Assembly (NCBI RefSeq): GCF_001969365.1
Contig: NZ_CP019313.1
Coordinates: 1-64,000, forward strand
DNA length: 64,000 bases
Origin: Tateyamaria omphalii
Lineage (GTDB): Bacteria; Pseudomonadota; Alphaproteobacteria; Rhodobacterales; Rhodobacteraceae
Direction: 5' to 3'
The notes beneath the pieces were generated by a model, which was not told the DNA's origin, did not search any database, and worked only from the letters and a program-made list of their open reading frames with translations. The position numbers and the translations under genes are program-made. Shown in pieces: positions 34,693 through 44,044 of the stretch (position 1 is the stretch's first letter; every line of letters begins with the position of its first letter).

Positions 34693-35892
34693 TTACTCCG
34701 CGATCTGATCGACCATGCCGCCGGGTTCTGTCAGGTCGGTGGTATCCATTGCGGCCACATCCACCGCCGACGCTTCAACCCTGCCCTTCATCAGAAACAC
34801 ATTATAGACCGGTTTCCACTTCGACATCGTGAAATACACCGTGTCGTCGATGGTCTGGCCCGGCACGATATAGGGCGCGTAAAGGCCAGGATACTCATCC
34901 GCATGTGCCACGATCTGCGCGTCGCTCCATGGCCCGGTCATGGTCGGTGCGGTGCGCAGGATCACCGCGCGTTCCACCGGCTCAAGATACATCATCAGCC
35001 AGGACTGGTGTGCTTCGCTCCAGGCAACCGACAGCTCACCAGCCGGGGCTGGAACGACCGCCTGCGCCGCTTGGACATCCGCCGCCCAGCCCATGCCGGT
35101 CCAGTATTCATATGCTGACGGGTCAAACACATCCTGCGGGGCCACACGGCCCAGACGCACGCCACCAAACCGGCCCTGCGGGATGCCGAAGACATAGATC
35201 ATGCCGCCGTGATCCACATACGCCACCTGTTCGAACCCGGTGCCTGCGGGCCACATGGCCGTGTCCGACCGCGTCCAGTTCTGACCGTCATCATCGGAAT
35301 AAGCGAGGCCAGAGCGGCGGACGAACCACTTGTCATCCTGCCCCCACATGCGCACCGACATGTAGTGCAGCACCATCCGCTCGCCGAGCGAGATGCCGTT
35401 GGTCGGGATCACCGTCCACTCAAAGCCGGGGATCTTGGCCGAGCGGATCACCTCCTTGGCCGCACCCGTCGCGGTTTCGATCATCGAGGCGATGGAAAAG
35501 TCGCTGGCCGGATCGGGATCGGCCATCCGGGCCAGCGTGTTGCTGCGCCAGTCCCCACCGTCCGATCCATAGGTGTCGCCAAACACCATGAACAAATCAC
35601 CCTTGTGCTTGAACATGTGGCCCAGGTCGGTGCCATGCACGTTCCACCGGGCATCGGTGGCGTTCGGGGACGCCGCCCCGGTCAATTGGTTGACGATCTC
35701 CGTGTCCACTATGCGAAGCCGCTGAGGTGCCTCTGCGTCGGGCAGATCAAGGGGCAGGGTGGCTTGGGACAAGGCCATGGTATCAATGGCGTCCATGCGT
35801 TCCACGTCGGCACTGGCCATCGGCAAATGACCAGAACAGGACAAGATAAAAGAGGACAGCGAAACGCCGAACAGGGCAGGGGATATGCGCAA
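34693..35892 (-). CDS. DUF4185 domain protein, probable secreted beta-propeller lipoprotein
   Basis: A 399-residue protein with an N-terminal hydrophobic signal ending in FILSCSGH, which may be a lipobox (Cys19), so the product may be lipid-anchored. The mature part matches the DUF4185 type: DARWNVHGTDLGHMFKHKGDLFMVFGDTYG, WTVIPTNGISLGERMVLHYMSV, SGLAYSDDDGQNW and TMTGPWSDAQIVAHADEYPGLYAPYI. The repeated aromatic-rich strands suggest a five-bladed propeller related to glycoside hydrolases that act on D-arabinan. Its place beside a D-arabinose-type pathway (40-45 kb) makes a glycan-remodelling role attractive. Domain-level calls are from recognisable motifs; catalytic residues were not assigned. 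Confidence 0.72.
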   Translation of the reverse strand: MRISPALFGVSLSSFILSCSGHLPMASADVERMDAIDTMALSQATLPLDLPDAEAPQRLRIVDTEIVNQLTGAASPNATDARWNVHGTDLGHMFKHKGDLFMVFGDTYGSDGGDWRSNTLARMADPDPASDFSIASMIETATGAAKEVIRSAKIPGFEWTVIPTNGISLGERMVLHYMSVRMWGQDDKWFVRRSGLAYSDDDGQNWTRSDTAMWPAGTGFEQVAYVDHGGMIYVFGIPQGRFGGVRLGRVAPQDVFDPSAYEYWTGMGWAADVQAAQAVVPAPAGELSVAWSEAHQSWLMMYLEPVERAVILRTAPTMTGPWSDAQIVAHADEYPGLYAPYIVPGQTIDDTVYFTMSKWKPVYNVFLMKGRVEASAVDVAAMDTTDLTEPGGMVDQIAE

Positions 35893-36097
35893 GGTAGAGT
35901 ACCTTCTATAGCCGGAACACGGTTGTAGTCGGAACGTCTCGGGCGCTTTGGCGATTCGGCTCAGTGCCCGTGCGCAATAGGTGCGGCGTATGTATCAACA
36001 GATCAAGCGGATTGCCGCTCATGTGACGTAATGTAAGAATTGTTGACGCAGCGTCGCCCAGCTTTTTCAAGCATTTGGTCAATGAGCGGGCATCTGC

Positions 36098-37636
36098 CTA
36101 GTCTCGCGCCGCTTCTGCCGATGCGTCCAGCCGGTCGCACACAAAGCCATAGGCGGGCCATGTCACCGGATCGGGTTGTTCGATCGGCACCGTGCGACAC
36201 GACAGGCCCGGATTGCGGTGTTCGATCCAACGCAGCATCTGTTCCCCATCCGTCGGGATCACCACGCCGCCCACAGGGCCACGGTCGGGGATCGCCTCCT
36301 CGGTCCGCCAGGTGACGCGGTAGGTGGCCGGTTGTGGCACATCGCCCAAAAGTTCGTGATAGAGCGTCGCCATGCGCAGCCCGTAGGACATCGACACGAC
36401 GGGCTCATCGACCGGCGCTTGCGCCATCACCGTGTCAAGGGCATCGACAAGACCTGCGTAATCCGGCTCCCGCGCATCAAGATAAAGCGCCATTTGCGCG
36501 GCCCGAAACACACCGACGGTCAGCAGAAGCGCCCCGAGCCACGGGCGCGCCCTGGGCCAGCGCGCGACCCACCAGCCGATGGCCGCAATCGTACCGATCA
36601 AAAGCGGTCCGAGAACAGGCAAGTGGAACGCCTGAATGTCATAGGCGCCGTACCAGATCATGAAAGGCACAAAGGCAAGCGCCGTGCCCAGAACCAGCCC
36701 GATGCCCATCCAACCCGCATCCCGACCCCGACACCCCAAAGCAAACAGCGCAAGGCCCACAGCGATAATGGGCAAGGACAGCATGGGGTGAGCCTGGCTC
36801 AGCGTGCCCAACAGGACCGATGCCGTCTGCAGCGACTGCAGACCAGAGCCATAGAGGTCACCGAAATAGGTGCCCGCAATGTAATCGCGCAGCTCGGACG
36901 CCGTGGGCGGCAATGGCAGATATTCGGAATAGGCGGTCGTGGGCGCGTGTGTGACCCAGGCAAGGTACAGGTACTGGCTTGCCCCCACAGCCAGCAGGCC
37001 GACGACAGCCAACAGCACTTTGGGGCGCAAAAGCAGGCGGTAGTGCGTCACCATCACCAGCAGCCCCACCGGCGCCAGCATCACCATCATCAGATGATTG
37101 CCAAAGGACAGTGCATAAATCGCGCAAGCGATGAGGAAGTACTGCGTGCGCTTGGTTTCAACGAACAGGAGCAGCGCAAACACGATGGACAGGATAAAGG
37201 CGAGGGCGAGGGGATAGACCTCCGCCTCGGTCGCCTGCACGGCCATCAAACCCGCACTGCCCAGCAGAAAGGCCGCCGCAACACCGAACAACACGCTGCG
37301 CGTCAACCGCCCCACGATCAGAAAGCTCATCGCGACCGCCAGCGCGCCGGGGATCGAGGCAAGCGCAATCGTCATCACCCGCCATGGTTCAAACGGCAGG
37401 TCAAGCGCGCGCACAACCGTGCCCATCAGCAGCACGAAAGGATAGCCCGGCCCGTGAACCAGGATCGACGTGTGGCCCAGCGTCTGGAACTTGGCCGAAT
37501 CCCCCGCGTTCAACATGCCGCCAAGACCGGGAAAAAGCAGGCTGGCGTAGTAGATCAGCCAGACCAGGAAAATCGCCGTAGCCAGCCATGGGCTTTGATA
37601 CAGTGGGCGACGGTGTGGGTGGGTGCTGCTGGGCAT
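36098..37636 (-). CDS. DUF2723-like polytopic membrane protein (GT-C superfamily)
   Basis: A 512-residue membrane protein with about ten helices in the first 380 residues and a soluble C-terminal domain. The first lumenal/periplasmic loop GMLNAGDSAKFQTLGHTSILVHGPGYPF has an Asp-Ser pair and aromatic pattern typical of DUF2723/PMT-like GT-C enzymes, and ATEAEVYPLALAFILSI is a second family hallmark. It would use a polyprenyl-phosphate sugar as donor outside the membrane. It precedes DUF4185 on the same strand and follows the AsmA-like gene. This makes it one of two candidate GT-C enzymes in the island (the other is at 44045-45640). Confidence 0.72.
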   Translation of the reverse strand: MPSSTHPHRRPLYQSPWLATAIFLVWLIYYASLLFPGLGGMLNAGDSAKFQTLGHTSILVHGPGYPFVLLMGTVVRALDLPFEPWRVMTIALASIPGALAVAMSFLIVGRLTRSVLFGVAAAFLLGSAGLMAVQATEAEVYPLALAFILSIVFALLLFVETKRTQYFLIACAIYALSFGNHLMMVMLAPVGLLVMVTHYRLLLRPKVLLAVVGLLAVGASQYLYLAWVTHAPTTAYSEYLPLPPTASELRDYIAGTYFGDLYGSGLQSLQTASVLLGTLSQAHPMLSLPIIAVGLALFALGCRGRDAGWMGIGLVLGTALAFVPFMIWYGAYDIQAFHLPVLGPLLIGTIAAIGWWVARWPRARPWLGALLLTVGVFRAAQMALYLDAREPDYAGLVDALDTVMAQAPVDEPVVSMSYGLRMATLYHELLGDVPQPATYRVTWRTEEAIPDRGPVGGVVIPTDGEQMLRWIEHRNPGLSCRTVPIEQPDPVTWPAYGFVCDRLDASAEAARD

Positions 37637-37709
37637 GTGTTCAATTCAATTTCCGGGTCCGATGCGCGCCCTGCTTCAGCGGAGCGGCGCACCTCGTTCC
37701 ATGTCTCCG

Positions 37710-39515
37710 TCACGGGGCCATGCGATGGGGCGGCAGATGCGCCGCCATCTCAAACTCCGGCACGCCTGCGGCAATCATGGGGGTAAAGACGGTGCCGCCG
37801 ATGCCAAAGGGCAGGTCAACATGGCGCGCGACATCCTCCGCCTCCGGTTCCTGCGCTGCCGACAGCTGCGCGTTGCCGACAACGGACACTGTGCCAGTCT
37901 TCAGCCCCACCTCTCCCAACATGTCGATCTCAAGCCGGTCGCCGGCGATGGTCAGGCGCGATATGCGGGCAGTGCCCGCCTCGATCCCCACATGCCCGTC
38001 GATGTGGTCGAAATAGGTCCGGCCTGCCGCCGGAATAAGCGGCCCCTTCTCCTTGGTCATGAACTGGCGCCCGTTGGCGAGGGTCTGCAGCGTTGCGGTC
38101 ACGTCGCCACCGCTCAGGCTGCCATCCTGCATCGACGCGGTGACACGCCCCGACAGGCTGCCAAACAACGCGCCCAGCGTGGCGCCGTGCCCGGCAAGCC
38201 GAAGGTCGGTGTCGAGCGCCCCTTCGGGCAATTGCGGCGTGCCGATCAGCCGGGCCTGCATGCGGCGCGCAATGGGTTGGCTGAGCGTGGTCACCGAAGC
38301 GTCGGACAGGGATGCGGCAACCGCCACCTCGCCCATCTGCGTCATGCCCATCTGCGCCGAAAATCGGCCCAGCGTTTCGCTGTCGATCAGCAAGTCCAGC
38401 GACACGCCCACCGCGCTTGCTGCTAAAGACACGGAAACCGCGTCGATGCCGGTGCCACCGACCGAAAGATCCTGAGCGGCGAGGGTAAGGTCGGCCTCCA
38501 GCCCGTTGATCCAGTCCGTCCTGATCGGGGCATCGGCCCAGTTCCCGGCATCCACCGCGTGCATCAGATCGGTGACCGCCGCATCCGCACCCTGTTGAAA
38601 GGCCAGCAGCTGTGCCAGCGCGGGCAGGTCGGTCCCCGCCGCACGCAGGTGCAGATCGCCCGTCAACGCAATCCCGCTGTGGGAGACGGTGGCATCGGAA
38701 ATGCGGATCGCACGCGGTGTCATCGCAAAATGCCCGTCGATGGTCAGTGGCCTGCGCCCAAACACGGAAATATTGTCGACAAGCTGCCCCATATCCGCCA
38801 GTAGGCCGGTCCCGGGGTCGGCACCGCCCTGATCCGCAGGCAAAGGCTCCTCTGCCGGATCAAGTCGGATCGACAAGCTGCCCGGGCTGCCCGTCTCGGA
38901 AAAGGCGCGGTGCGGATCGTCCAGTTGCAACGCGATGCTGGCACGTCGCGATCCGACGACAAAGTCGCCCTGAACCATCACCCCCTCCGAGACGCCGGGC
39001 TGTGCGATGGACAGGTTCAGATCAGAAATGTGCACGGCGTCCGCCACATCCAGAACGCCGTCGACGATCTCGATACTGGCAGGCGCAGTCTTGGCCTCTG
39101 TGTTGTCTGCCCAGCGGCCAAACAAGGCCGCGACGTCCAAACTGTCAAACGTCAGATGCGGGCGATGCAGATACAGGCTCGCGATCTCGGCCTGCCCTTG
39201 CAGCAGCGGCGTCGGGCGCAAGGTCGCGTCGATGCGCGCCACGCGGAGTGCGCCCTGATCGTCCCCCAGCTCAACGACGGGATCATCCACGACCACTCGC
39301 AGGTCCGGGCGCACTGTCACTGCGCTGTCGTCGCGCAGATCAGCGTGCGCGCCGGCGATGCGCCCGATTTCAGCATTGATACCGGTGCGGGCAATGGCAT
39401 CGAGGTCGGGCTTGGAAAGGAGGAAAAGGGCACACGCGCCGCCTGCGACAAGCATGCACGCCAGCAGACCCCGGTGCAGCCACGGCGTGCCTGTGCCTTG
39501 ATGTTGTGGTCTCAT
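37710..39515 (-). CDS. AsmA-family protein
   Basis: A 601-residue protein with one N-terminal membrane helix (LLACMLVAGGACALFLL) and a long periplasmic region rich in beta-strand repeats, as in AsmA-like proteins that handle phospholipid or outer-membrane traffic. The C-terminal AsmA-type part contains GSLSGRVTASMQDGSLSGGDV and YFDHIDGHVGIEAG. The start at 39515 is preceded by a strong GGGAGGAGG; the longer frame to 39605 is intergenic. It heads the leftward run (AsmA, DUF2723, DUF4185, small protein, sulfotransferase, ASST) and diverges from the HAD-UbiA gene. A role in delivering or inserting the glycolipid is inference. Confidence 0.75.
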   Translation of the reverse strand: MRPQHQGTGTPWLHRGLLACMLVAGGACALFLLSKPDLDAIARTGINAEIGRIAGAHADLRDDSAVTVRPDLRVVVDDPVVELGDDQGALRVARIDATLRPTPLLQGQAEIASLYLHRPHLTFDSLDVAALFGRWADNTEAKTAPASIEIVDGVLDVADAVHISDLNLSIAQPGVSEGVMVQGDFVVGSRRASIALQLDDPHRAFSETGSPGSLSIRLDPAEEPLPADQGGADPGTGLLADMGQLVDNISVFGRRPLTIDGHFAMTPRAIRISDATVSHSGIALTGDLHLRAAGTDLPALAQLLAFQQGADAAVTDLMHAVDAGNWADAPIRTDWINGLEADLTLAAQDLSVGGTGIDAVSVSLAASAVGVSLDLLIDSETLGRFSAQMGMTQMGEVAVAASLSDASVTTLSQPIARRMQARLIGTPQLPEGALDTDLRLAGHGATLGALFGSLSGRVTASMQDGSLSGGDVTATLQTLANGRQFMTKEKGPLIPAAGRTYFDHIDGHVGIEAGTARISRLTIAGDRLEIDMLGEVGLKTGTVSVVGNAQLSAAQEPEAEDVARHVDLPFGIGGTVFTPMIAAGVPEFEMAAHLPPHRMAP

Positions 39516-39979
39516 GTTCCTCCTCCCGGCACGCCCGCAATATCGGGATGCTGAACGGCCCCCGAACGACCCGTCGGCGGACGGTACGGGCCCGTCAAGC
39601 CGCACCTACGGCGATTCCTGAAACGGCTCAGTTTAGATAAGGTTTGGTGTGCCGCGTAAGCAATGTGGTCGGCCAGCGGCACTGCATTTGCAGTATGTTT
39701 TCCGGCCTTCTGCCGCCGATGATCCCATCAATTGGGCGCATCCCTGCCGATGCTCAACAGGCATTTGGAACAGATTTGCAACGGTTTTACTTTTGCAGAC
39801 ACGGTGCCGCGGCGGGCACGACAGCCGCCTTCGGCACATGCGTCACATCGGGTGGACATGCAGGGTGCATGTCCCGCCGCGGGTCAGGATGCAGAACCAG
39901 GACGAGGGTGCACGGCGTCACCGCCGACACGTGATCAAACGGCCCGAGACGGGAACAGAACCCAGAGAAAGATACGCGC
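39516..39979. other. Divergent spacer before the arabinose-type operon
   Basis: 464 bases between the leftward AsmA-like gene and the rightward HAD-UbiA gene, presumably holding both promoters. No credible gene and no clear operator or riboswitch-like fold was found by eye. Confidence 0.55.
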
Positions 39980-41524
39980 ATGACGGTCAAAAACCATGTC
40001 GACAGCCTTTCAAACTCTGACCTGACAGAGGTACAGGGCAACGCCCGCGACACCGCCGCGGCGGATGACACCACGACGGTGCATCCGAACCTGCCGGACC
40101 TCGAAACGGCCGTGGACACGCCGCTTGTGGTGGATCTCGATGGCACATTGCTCCGCTCCGACCTGCTGGTCGAAACCGCCTTTCGGCGTCTTGGACGCCA
40201 CCCCGGATCGGTCTTTGGTATGCTGGGCGCATGGAACGCGGGCAAGGCGCCGCTAAAGCACTACCTGTGCGCCGGTACTGATTGCGCGCCCGACACCCTG
40301 CCATATGACAAGACGATCCTGTCGATGATCCGACTGGCGCAGCTTGCCGGGCGCTCGGTCTATCTGGCGTCAGGCTCGCACGAGGATCTGGTCAAGGCGG
40401 TCGCGGATCACCTGGGCATCTTCACCGGCTATTTCGCCACCACCTCCACCGTGAACCTATCGGGCCGGGCCAAGGCCGAGCGGCTGGTGAAGGAGTTCGG
40501 CGACAAGGGTTTCGACTATGTCGGCAACGCCGCCGCCGACCTGCCGGTTTGGGAACACGCCCGACAACCGATTGCCATTCGCACGCCCCACAGCGTGGCC
40601 GCGCGCCTGCGCAAGATGGCCCCGCACGCCCAGTTCATCGAGGACCGCGGCGCAACCCTGCGCGATTGGGCCCGGCAATTCCGCGTGCACCAATACGCCA
40701 AGAATGCGCTTCTGTTCGTGCCGATGATCGCCGCGCACGCGCTCAGCTTTCAAAACCTGTTCGTGACGATCGTGGCCGCTATCGCGTTCTGCCTGGCGGC
40801 GTCTGCCTGCTACATCCTCAATGACCTCGTCGATCTGCAAGAGGACCGGGCCCACAGGACCAAGCGCAACCGCCCGCTGGCGCGCGGGGACATTCCGCTG
40901 ATCCACGCGATGGTGGCCGTGCCCATCCTGCTCATCCTCGCCAGCGTGCTTGCGCTGTCGATCTCATCGGCCTTTGCCTTGGTGCTTCTGCTCTATTTCG
41001 CAATGACGACGGCCTATTCCTTCTATCTCAAGGCAATACTTCTGGTGGATGTGCTCACCCTCGCCGGGCTCTACACCATGCGGCTTCTGGGCGGTGGGGT
41101 AGCGGTCGGGGTGACGCTGTCGTCCTGGTTGATCGTCTTTGCACTCTCGATCTTCGTCTCGCTGGCGCTGATGAAACGCTTTGTGGAACTGACAGCCTGC
41201 GCGGACGCCGACCGCGCCTCACCCGACAACCGGGACTATGAGAATGTCGACCTTGGCATGATCGCAGCCCTGTCCGCTGCTGCCGGGTTCAACGCGGTCA
41301 CGGTCCTCGCGCTCTATGTATCCGGTCACACGGTCACGCAACTCTACAGCAACCCGGAAATCCTGCTGCTCGCGTGCCCCATCATGACTTACTGGATCGG
41401 CCGCGCCCTGATCCTTGCCCAGCGGCGACAGATGCAGGACGATCCAGTGGTCTTTGCCATCAAAGACCCGATGAGCCGGATCAGCGGCCTTGCCATGCTG
41501 GCCGTCTTCGTGCTGGCCATCTGA
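39980..41524 (+). CDS. HAD phosphatase-UbiA prenyltransferase fusion (DPPR synthase-like)
   Basis: A 514-residue fusion. Residues 45-225 form a HAD-type domain: LVVDLDGTLLRSD carries the nucleophile Asp, LASGSHEDLVKA motif II, and GFDYVGNAAADLPVWE the metal-binding Asp. From about residue 235 the protein is a UbiA prenyltransferase with eight or nine helices and the Asp-rich NDLVDLQEDRAHRTKRNRPL. UbiA proteins of the Rv3806c/NoeC type join phosphoribosyl pyrophosphate to polyprenyl phosphate. The HAD part may then remove the 5-phosphate, a step done by a separate enzyme in mycobacteria. The next genes (GtrA, DprE1-like, DprE2-like) support this. A GAGAAAG site precedes the ATG. Confidence 0.82.
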   Translation: MTVKNHVDSLSNSDLTEVQGNARDTAAADDTTTVHPNLPDLETAVDTPLVVDLDGTLLRSDLLVETAFRRLGRHPGSVFGMLGAWNAGKAPLKHYLCAGTDCAPDTLPYDKTILSMIRLAQLAGRSVYLASGSHEDLVKAVADHLGIFTGYFATTSTVNLSGRAKAERLVKEFGDKGFDYVGNAAADLPVWEHARQPIAIRTPHSVAARLRKMAPHAQFIEDRGATLRDWARQFRVHQYAKNALLFVPMIAAHALSFQNLFVTIVAAIAFCLAASACYILNDLVDLQEDRAHRTKRNRPLARGDIPLIHAMVAVPILLILASVLALSISSAFALVLLLYFAMTTAYSFYLKAILLVDVLTLAGLYTMRLLGGGVAVGVTLSSWLIVFALSIFVSLALMKRFVELTACADADRASPDNRDYENVDLGMIAALSAAAGFNAVTVLALYVSGHTVTQLYSNPEILLLACPIMTYWIGRALILAQRRQMQDDPVVFAIKDPMSRISGLAMLAVFVLAI

Positions 41525-41534
41525 CAGGCGCCCC

Positions 41535-41954
41535 ATGTTCAAGTCCCTGTCCGAAGGTCACCCAATTGTGCGCTACGCCGTTACCGCCGTCCTGTCCGTG
41601 CTCGCCAACCTCTTGGCGCAGGAGGCAACGGTGCAGGGCCTGCCCACCGCACACCTCATGGTCTCCATCATCGTTGGCACGCTCGTCGGCTTCTTCATGA
41701 AATACGTCATCGACAAGACATGGACCTTCCGCGAGGCATACACGTCGCCGAAGGGCGAGGCGCAGCGCATCACCCTGTCGGGCCTCTTCAGCGTGGCGAC
41801 AACGTTGATCTTCTGGTCGTTCGAACTGGGCTTCTACACCATCTGGCAGACCGATTTCGCCAAGTACCTTGGTGCCGTCATCGGTCTCAGCATCGGCTAC
41901 GTCCTCAAATTCTGGCTCGACCGCCGTCACGTGTTCCGCGAGGCGACGGTGTGA
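41535..41954 (+). CDS. GtrA-family membrane protein
   Basis: A 139-residue protein with four transmembrane helices, GtrA type: YAVTAVLSVLANLLAQ, LMVSIIVGTLVGFFMKYVIDKTW, LFSVATTLIFWSF and YLGAVIGLSIGYVLKFWLDRRHVF. GtrA proteins are thought to help move polyprenyl-phosphate sugars across the membrane, and Rv3789, next to dprE1 in mycobacteria, is of this family. The ATG at 41535 starts ten bases after the HAD-UbiA stop, and its own stop overlaps the GTG of the DprE1-like gene. Flipping or recruiting a polyprenyl-phosphoryl pentose is the likely role. Confidence 0.85.
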   Translation: MFKSLSEGHPIVRYAVTAVLSVLANLLAQEATVQGLPTAHLMVSIIVGTLVGFFMKYVIDKTWTFREAYTSPKGEAQRITLSGLFSVATTLIFWSFELGFYTIWQTDFAKYLGAVIGLSIGYVLKFWLDRRHVFREATV

Positions 41955-43276
41955 AGGATCTGAGCGGTTGGGGCCGGTATCCCCGCCTTTCCGGCCCGCT
42001 TGGCACCGCACGGGACATGGGGCCGGCGGCCACGGCGACCGCAACTATGCCGGGCGTGACCGCGCGGGGGCTCGGGCGGTCCTATGGCGATGCCGCCATC
42101 GGGCGCGACAACACCATTGACGCCACCGGCCTCAACCGGATGCAGTCCTTCGACCCCCAAACCGGCATCCTCGCGGTCGAGGCGGGCGTGCCGCTCGCCG
42201 ACATCATCGCAACCTTTCTGCCACAGGGCTACTTTCCCTGCGCTGTCCCCGGCACCCGCTTTGTCACCGTGGGCGGCATGATCGCCTCGGACGTGCACGG
42301 AAAGAACCAGCATATCCACGGCACCTTCGGGGATCATGTCGCATGGCTGATGCTGGCGTTGCCCGACGGTCGGGTGATGCGGTGCAGCCCGCACGAACAC
42401 GCGGATCTTTTCAAGGCCACCATCGGTGGCATGGGGCTGACGGGCACCATCCTGTCCGCAGGGTTCCGGCTCAAGCAGGTCGAAACGGGCTGGATCCGCC
42501 AAACGACGCATGTGGCGCGCAATCTGAGCGAGGCCGTGACCCTGCTCAGCCAAACCGCAAATGCCACATACACCGTCGCATGGATCGACGTTCTGGCCCG
42601 TGGCGCTTCGCTGGGCCGGTCGCTGATCCTCGAAGGGGAGCACGCGACGGCCGACGATCTGCCGTGGGGGGATGTAAAATTCCCACCGTCCACCAATGGC
42701 CGCCTCGCCGTGCCTATGGACATGCCGGGCTGGCTGCTCAACGGCATGACGGTCCGCGCCTTCAACGAGCTTTACTACCGCACCGGGGCGCGCAAGGCGG
42801 GGCAAACAACCACAGTCCCTTGGGACAGCTACTTCTTCCCCCTTGACGGCATTGCCCACTGGAACCGCATCTACGGGCGGCGCGGGTTCGTGCAGCACCA
42901 GTGCGTCATTCCAATGGCGCAAGCCGAAGGCGTGGTGTCCGACATCCTCGAACGGATCTCCAGCCACGGGGCAGGGTCGTTCCTCGCCGTCCTCAAGCGG
43001 CTGGCACCTGGCTCCGGCCTCATGTCCTTCCCGATGGAGGGGCTGACACTCGCCCTCGATATGCCCTTCAGCGACGGGCTCATGCCGCTGCTGGCCGAGA
43101 TCGACGCGCTGGTCGTTGCCGCGGACGGGCGCCTGTACTTGGCCAAGGACGCCACCCAGTCCCGCGATACCTTTGCTGCGGGATACCTCAATCTCGACCT
43201 GTTTCGCCAACTCAGGAATGACATCGGCGCCACAGGCCGGATGGCCTCAAAACTATCGGAAAGACTTGGACTATGA
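41951..43276 (+). CDS. dprE1: DprE1-like FAD-dependent decaprenylphosphoryl-ribose 2'-oxidase
   Basis: A 441-residue VAO-type flavoprotein. RGLGRSYGDAAIGRD and VPGTRFVTVGGMIASDVHGKNQHIHGTFG are near-signatures of DprE1, with the active-site histidine in DVHGKN; RLYLAKDATQSRDTF near the C-terminus holds the equivalent of the catalytic Lys418 of M. tuberculosis. In FPMEGLTLALDMP the residue matching mycobacterial Cys387 (in NICVDFP, from memory) appears to be Ala. The start is GTG at 41951, overlapping the gtrA stop (GTGA); the frame upstream lies inside gtrA. It would oxidise the 2'-OH of polyprenyl-phosphoryl ribose, working with the next gene. Confidence 0.88.
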   Translation: MKDLSGWGRYPRLSGPLGTARDMGPAATATATMPGVTARGLGRSYGDAAIGRDNTIDATGLNRMQSFDPQTGILAVEAGVPLADIIATFLPQGYFPCAVPGTRFVTVGGMIASDVHGKNQHIHGTFGDHVAWLMLALPDGRVMRCSPHEHADLFKATIGGMGLTGTILSAGFRLKQVETGWIRQTTHVARNLSEAVTLLSQTANATYTVAWIDVLARGASLGRSLILEGEHATADDLPWGDVKFPPSTNGRLAVPMDMPGWLLNGMTVRAFNELYYRTGARKAGQTTTVPWDSYFFPLDGIAHWNRIYGRRGFVQHQCVIPMAQAEGVVSDILERISSHGAGSFLAVLKRLAPGSGLMSFPMEGLTLALDMPFSDGLMPLLAEIDALVVAADGRLYLAKDATQSRDTFAAGYLNLDLFRQLRNDIGATGRMASKLSERLGL

Positions 43277-44034
43277 CGGACCCTGACGGACATTCTGCGC
43301 CGAAAGGCCTGCTTTTGGTGGGCGGCACCTCGGATATCGGACGGGCGGTGGCCGCAACCTACGCCGCACGCGGCTGGACGGTGACACTTGCCGCCCGCGA
43401 TGCTGAGGGGGCTGAACGCAACGCCGACGACATCCGCACCCGCAGCGGCGCACACCAGGTGGCGGTCCAGCACCTCGACATCCTCGACACGGGCAGCTTC
43501 GAGGGGTTTCTGGACGGGCTCGACACGCTGCCCGACACCGTCGTTTGTGTCGTGGGCATGCTGGGCGATCAATCCCGCGCACAGGAAGACACAGATCACG
43601 CGACAACGGTGATGCGCACGAATTTCGAAGGGCCCGCGCTGCTCCTTGAAATGGTCGCCGCGCGCTTTGCCGCACGCGGGCACGGCCTGATCGTCGGCGT
43701 CAGCTCGGTCGCAGGCGACCGGGGCCGCGCATCGAACTATGTCTACGGCGCAGCCAAGGCCGGGTTCACCGCGTACCTGTCGGGCCTGCGCAACCGGCTG
43801 GGCAAAACCGATGTCCACGTCGCAACCGTCAAACCGGGCTTCGTGCGGACCAGCATGACCGCCGACATGGACCTGATCGGCCCACTTACGGCAGAGCCCG
43901 ATGCGGTCGCCGACCGCATCGCCGCACTGGAAACCCGGCCCTCGGATGTCGTTTACGTGTTGGGCATCTGGCGCCTGATCATGTTCATCATCCGCGCCAT
44001 TCCTGAAACCATCTTCAAAAAGCTCAGCCTGTGA
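43273..44034 (+). CDS. dprE2: DprE2-like short-chain dehydrogenase
   Basis: A 253-residue SDR that would reduce the 2'-keto intermediate to polyprenyl-phosphoryl-D-arabinose. The NAD(P) motif is GGTSDIGRAVAATYAARG, the catalytic pair is in NYVYGAAKAGF (Tyr-x-x-x-Lys), preceded by VGVSSVAGDRGRAS. The C-terminus LIMFIIRAIPETIFKKLSL is strikingly like that of mycobacterial DprE2, an amphipathic membrane-associated tail. The start overlaps the dprE1-like stop (ATGA), so the pair is translationally coupled, as expected for a two-enzyme epimerase. Confidence 0.88.
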   Translation: MTDPDGHSAPKGLLLVGGTSDIGRAVAATYAARGWTVTLAARDAEGAERNADDIRTRSGAHQVAVQHLDILDTGSFEGFLDGLDTLPDTVVCVVGMLGDQSRAQEDTDHATTVMRTNFEGPALLLEMVAARFAARGHGLIVGVSSVAGDRGRASNYVYGAAKAGFTAYLSGLRNRLGKTDVHVATVKPGFVRTSMTADMDLIGPLTAEPDAVADRIAALETRPSDVVYVLGIWRLIMFIIRAIPETIFKKLSL

Positions 44035-44044
44035 GGGGTCTCGC

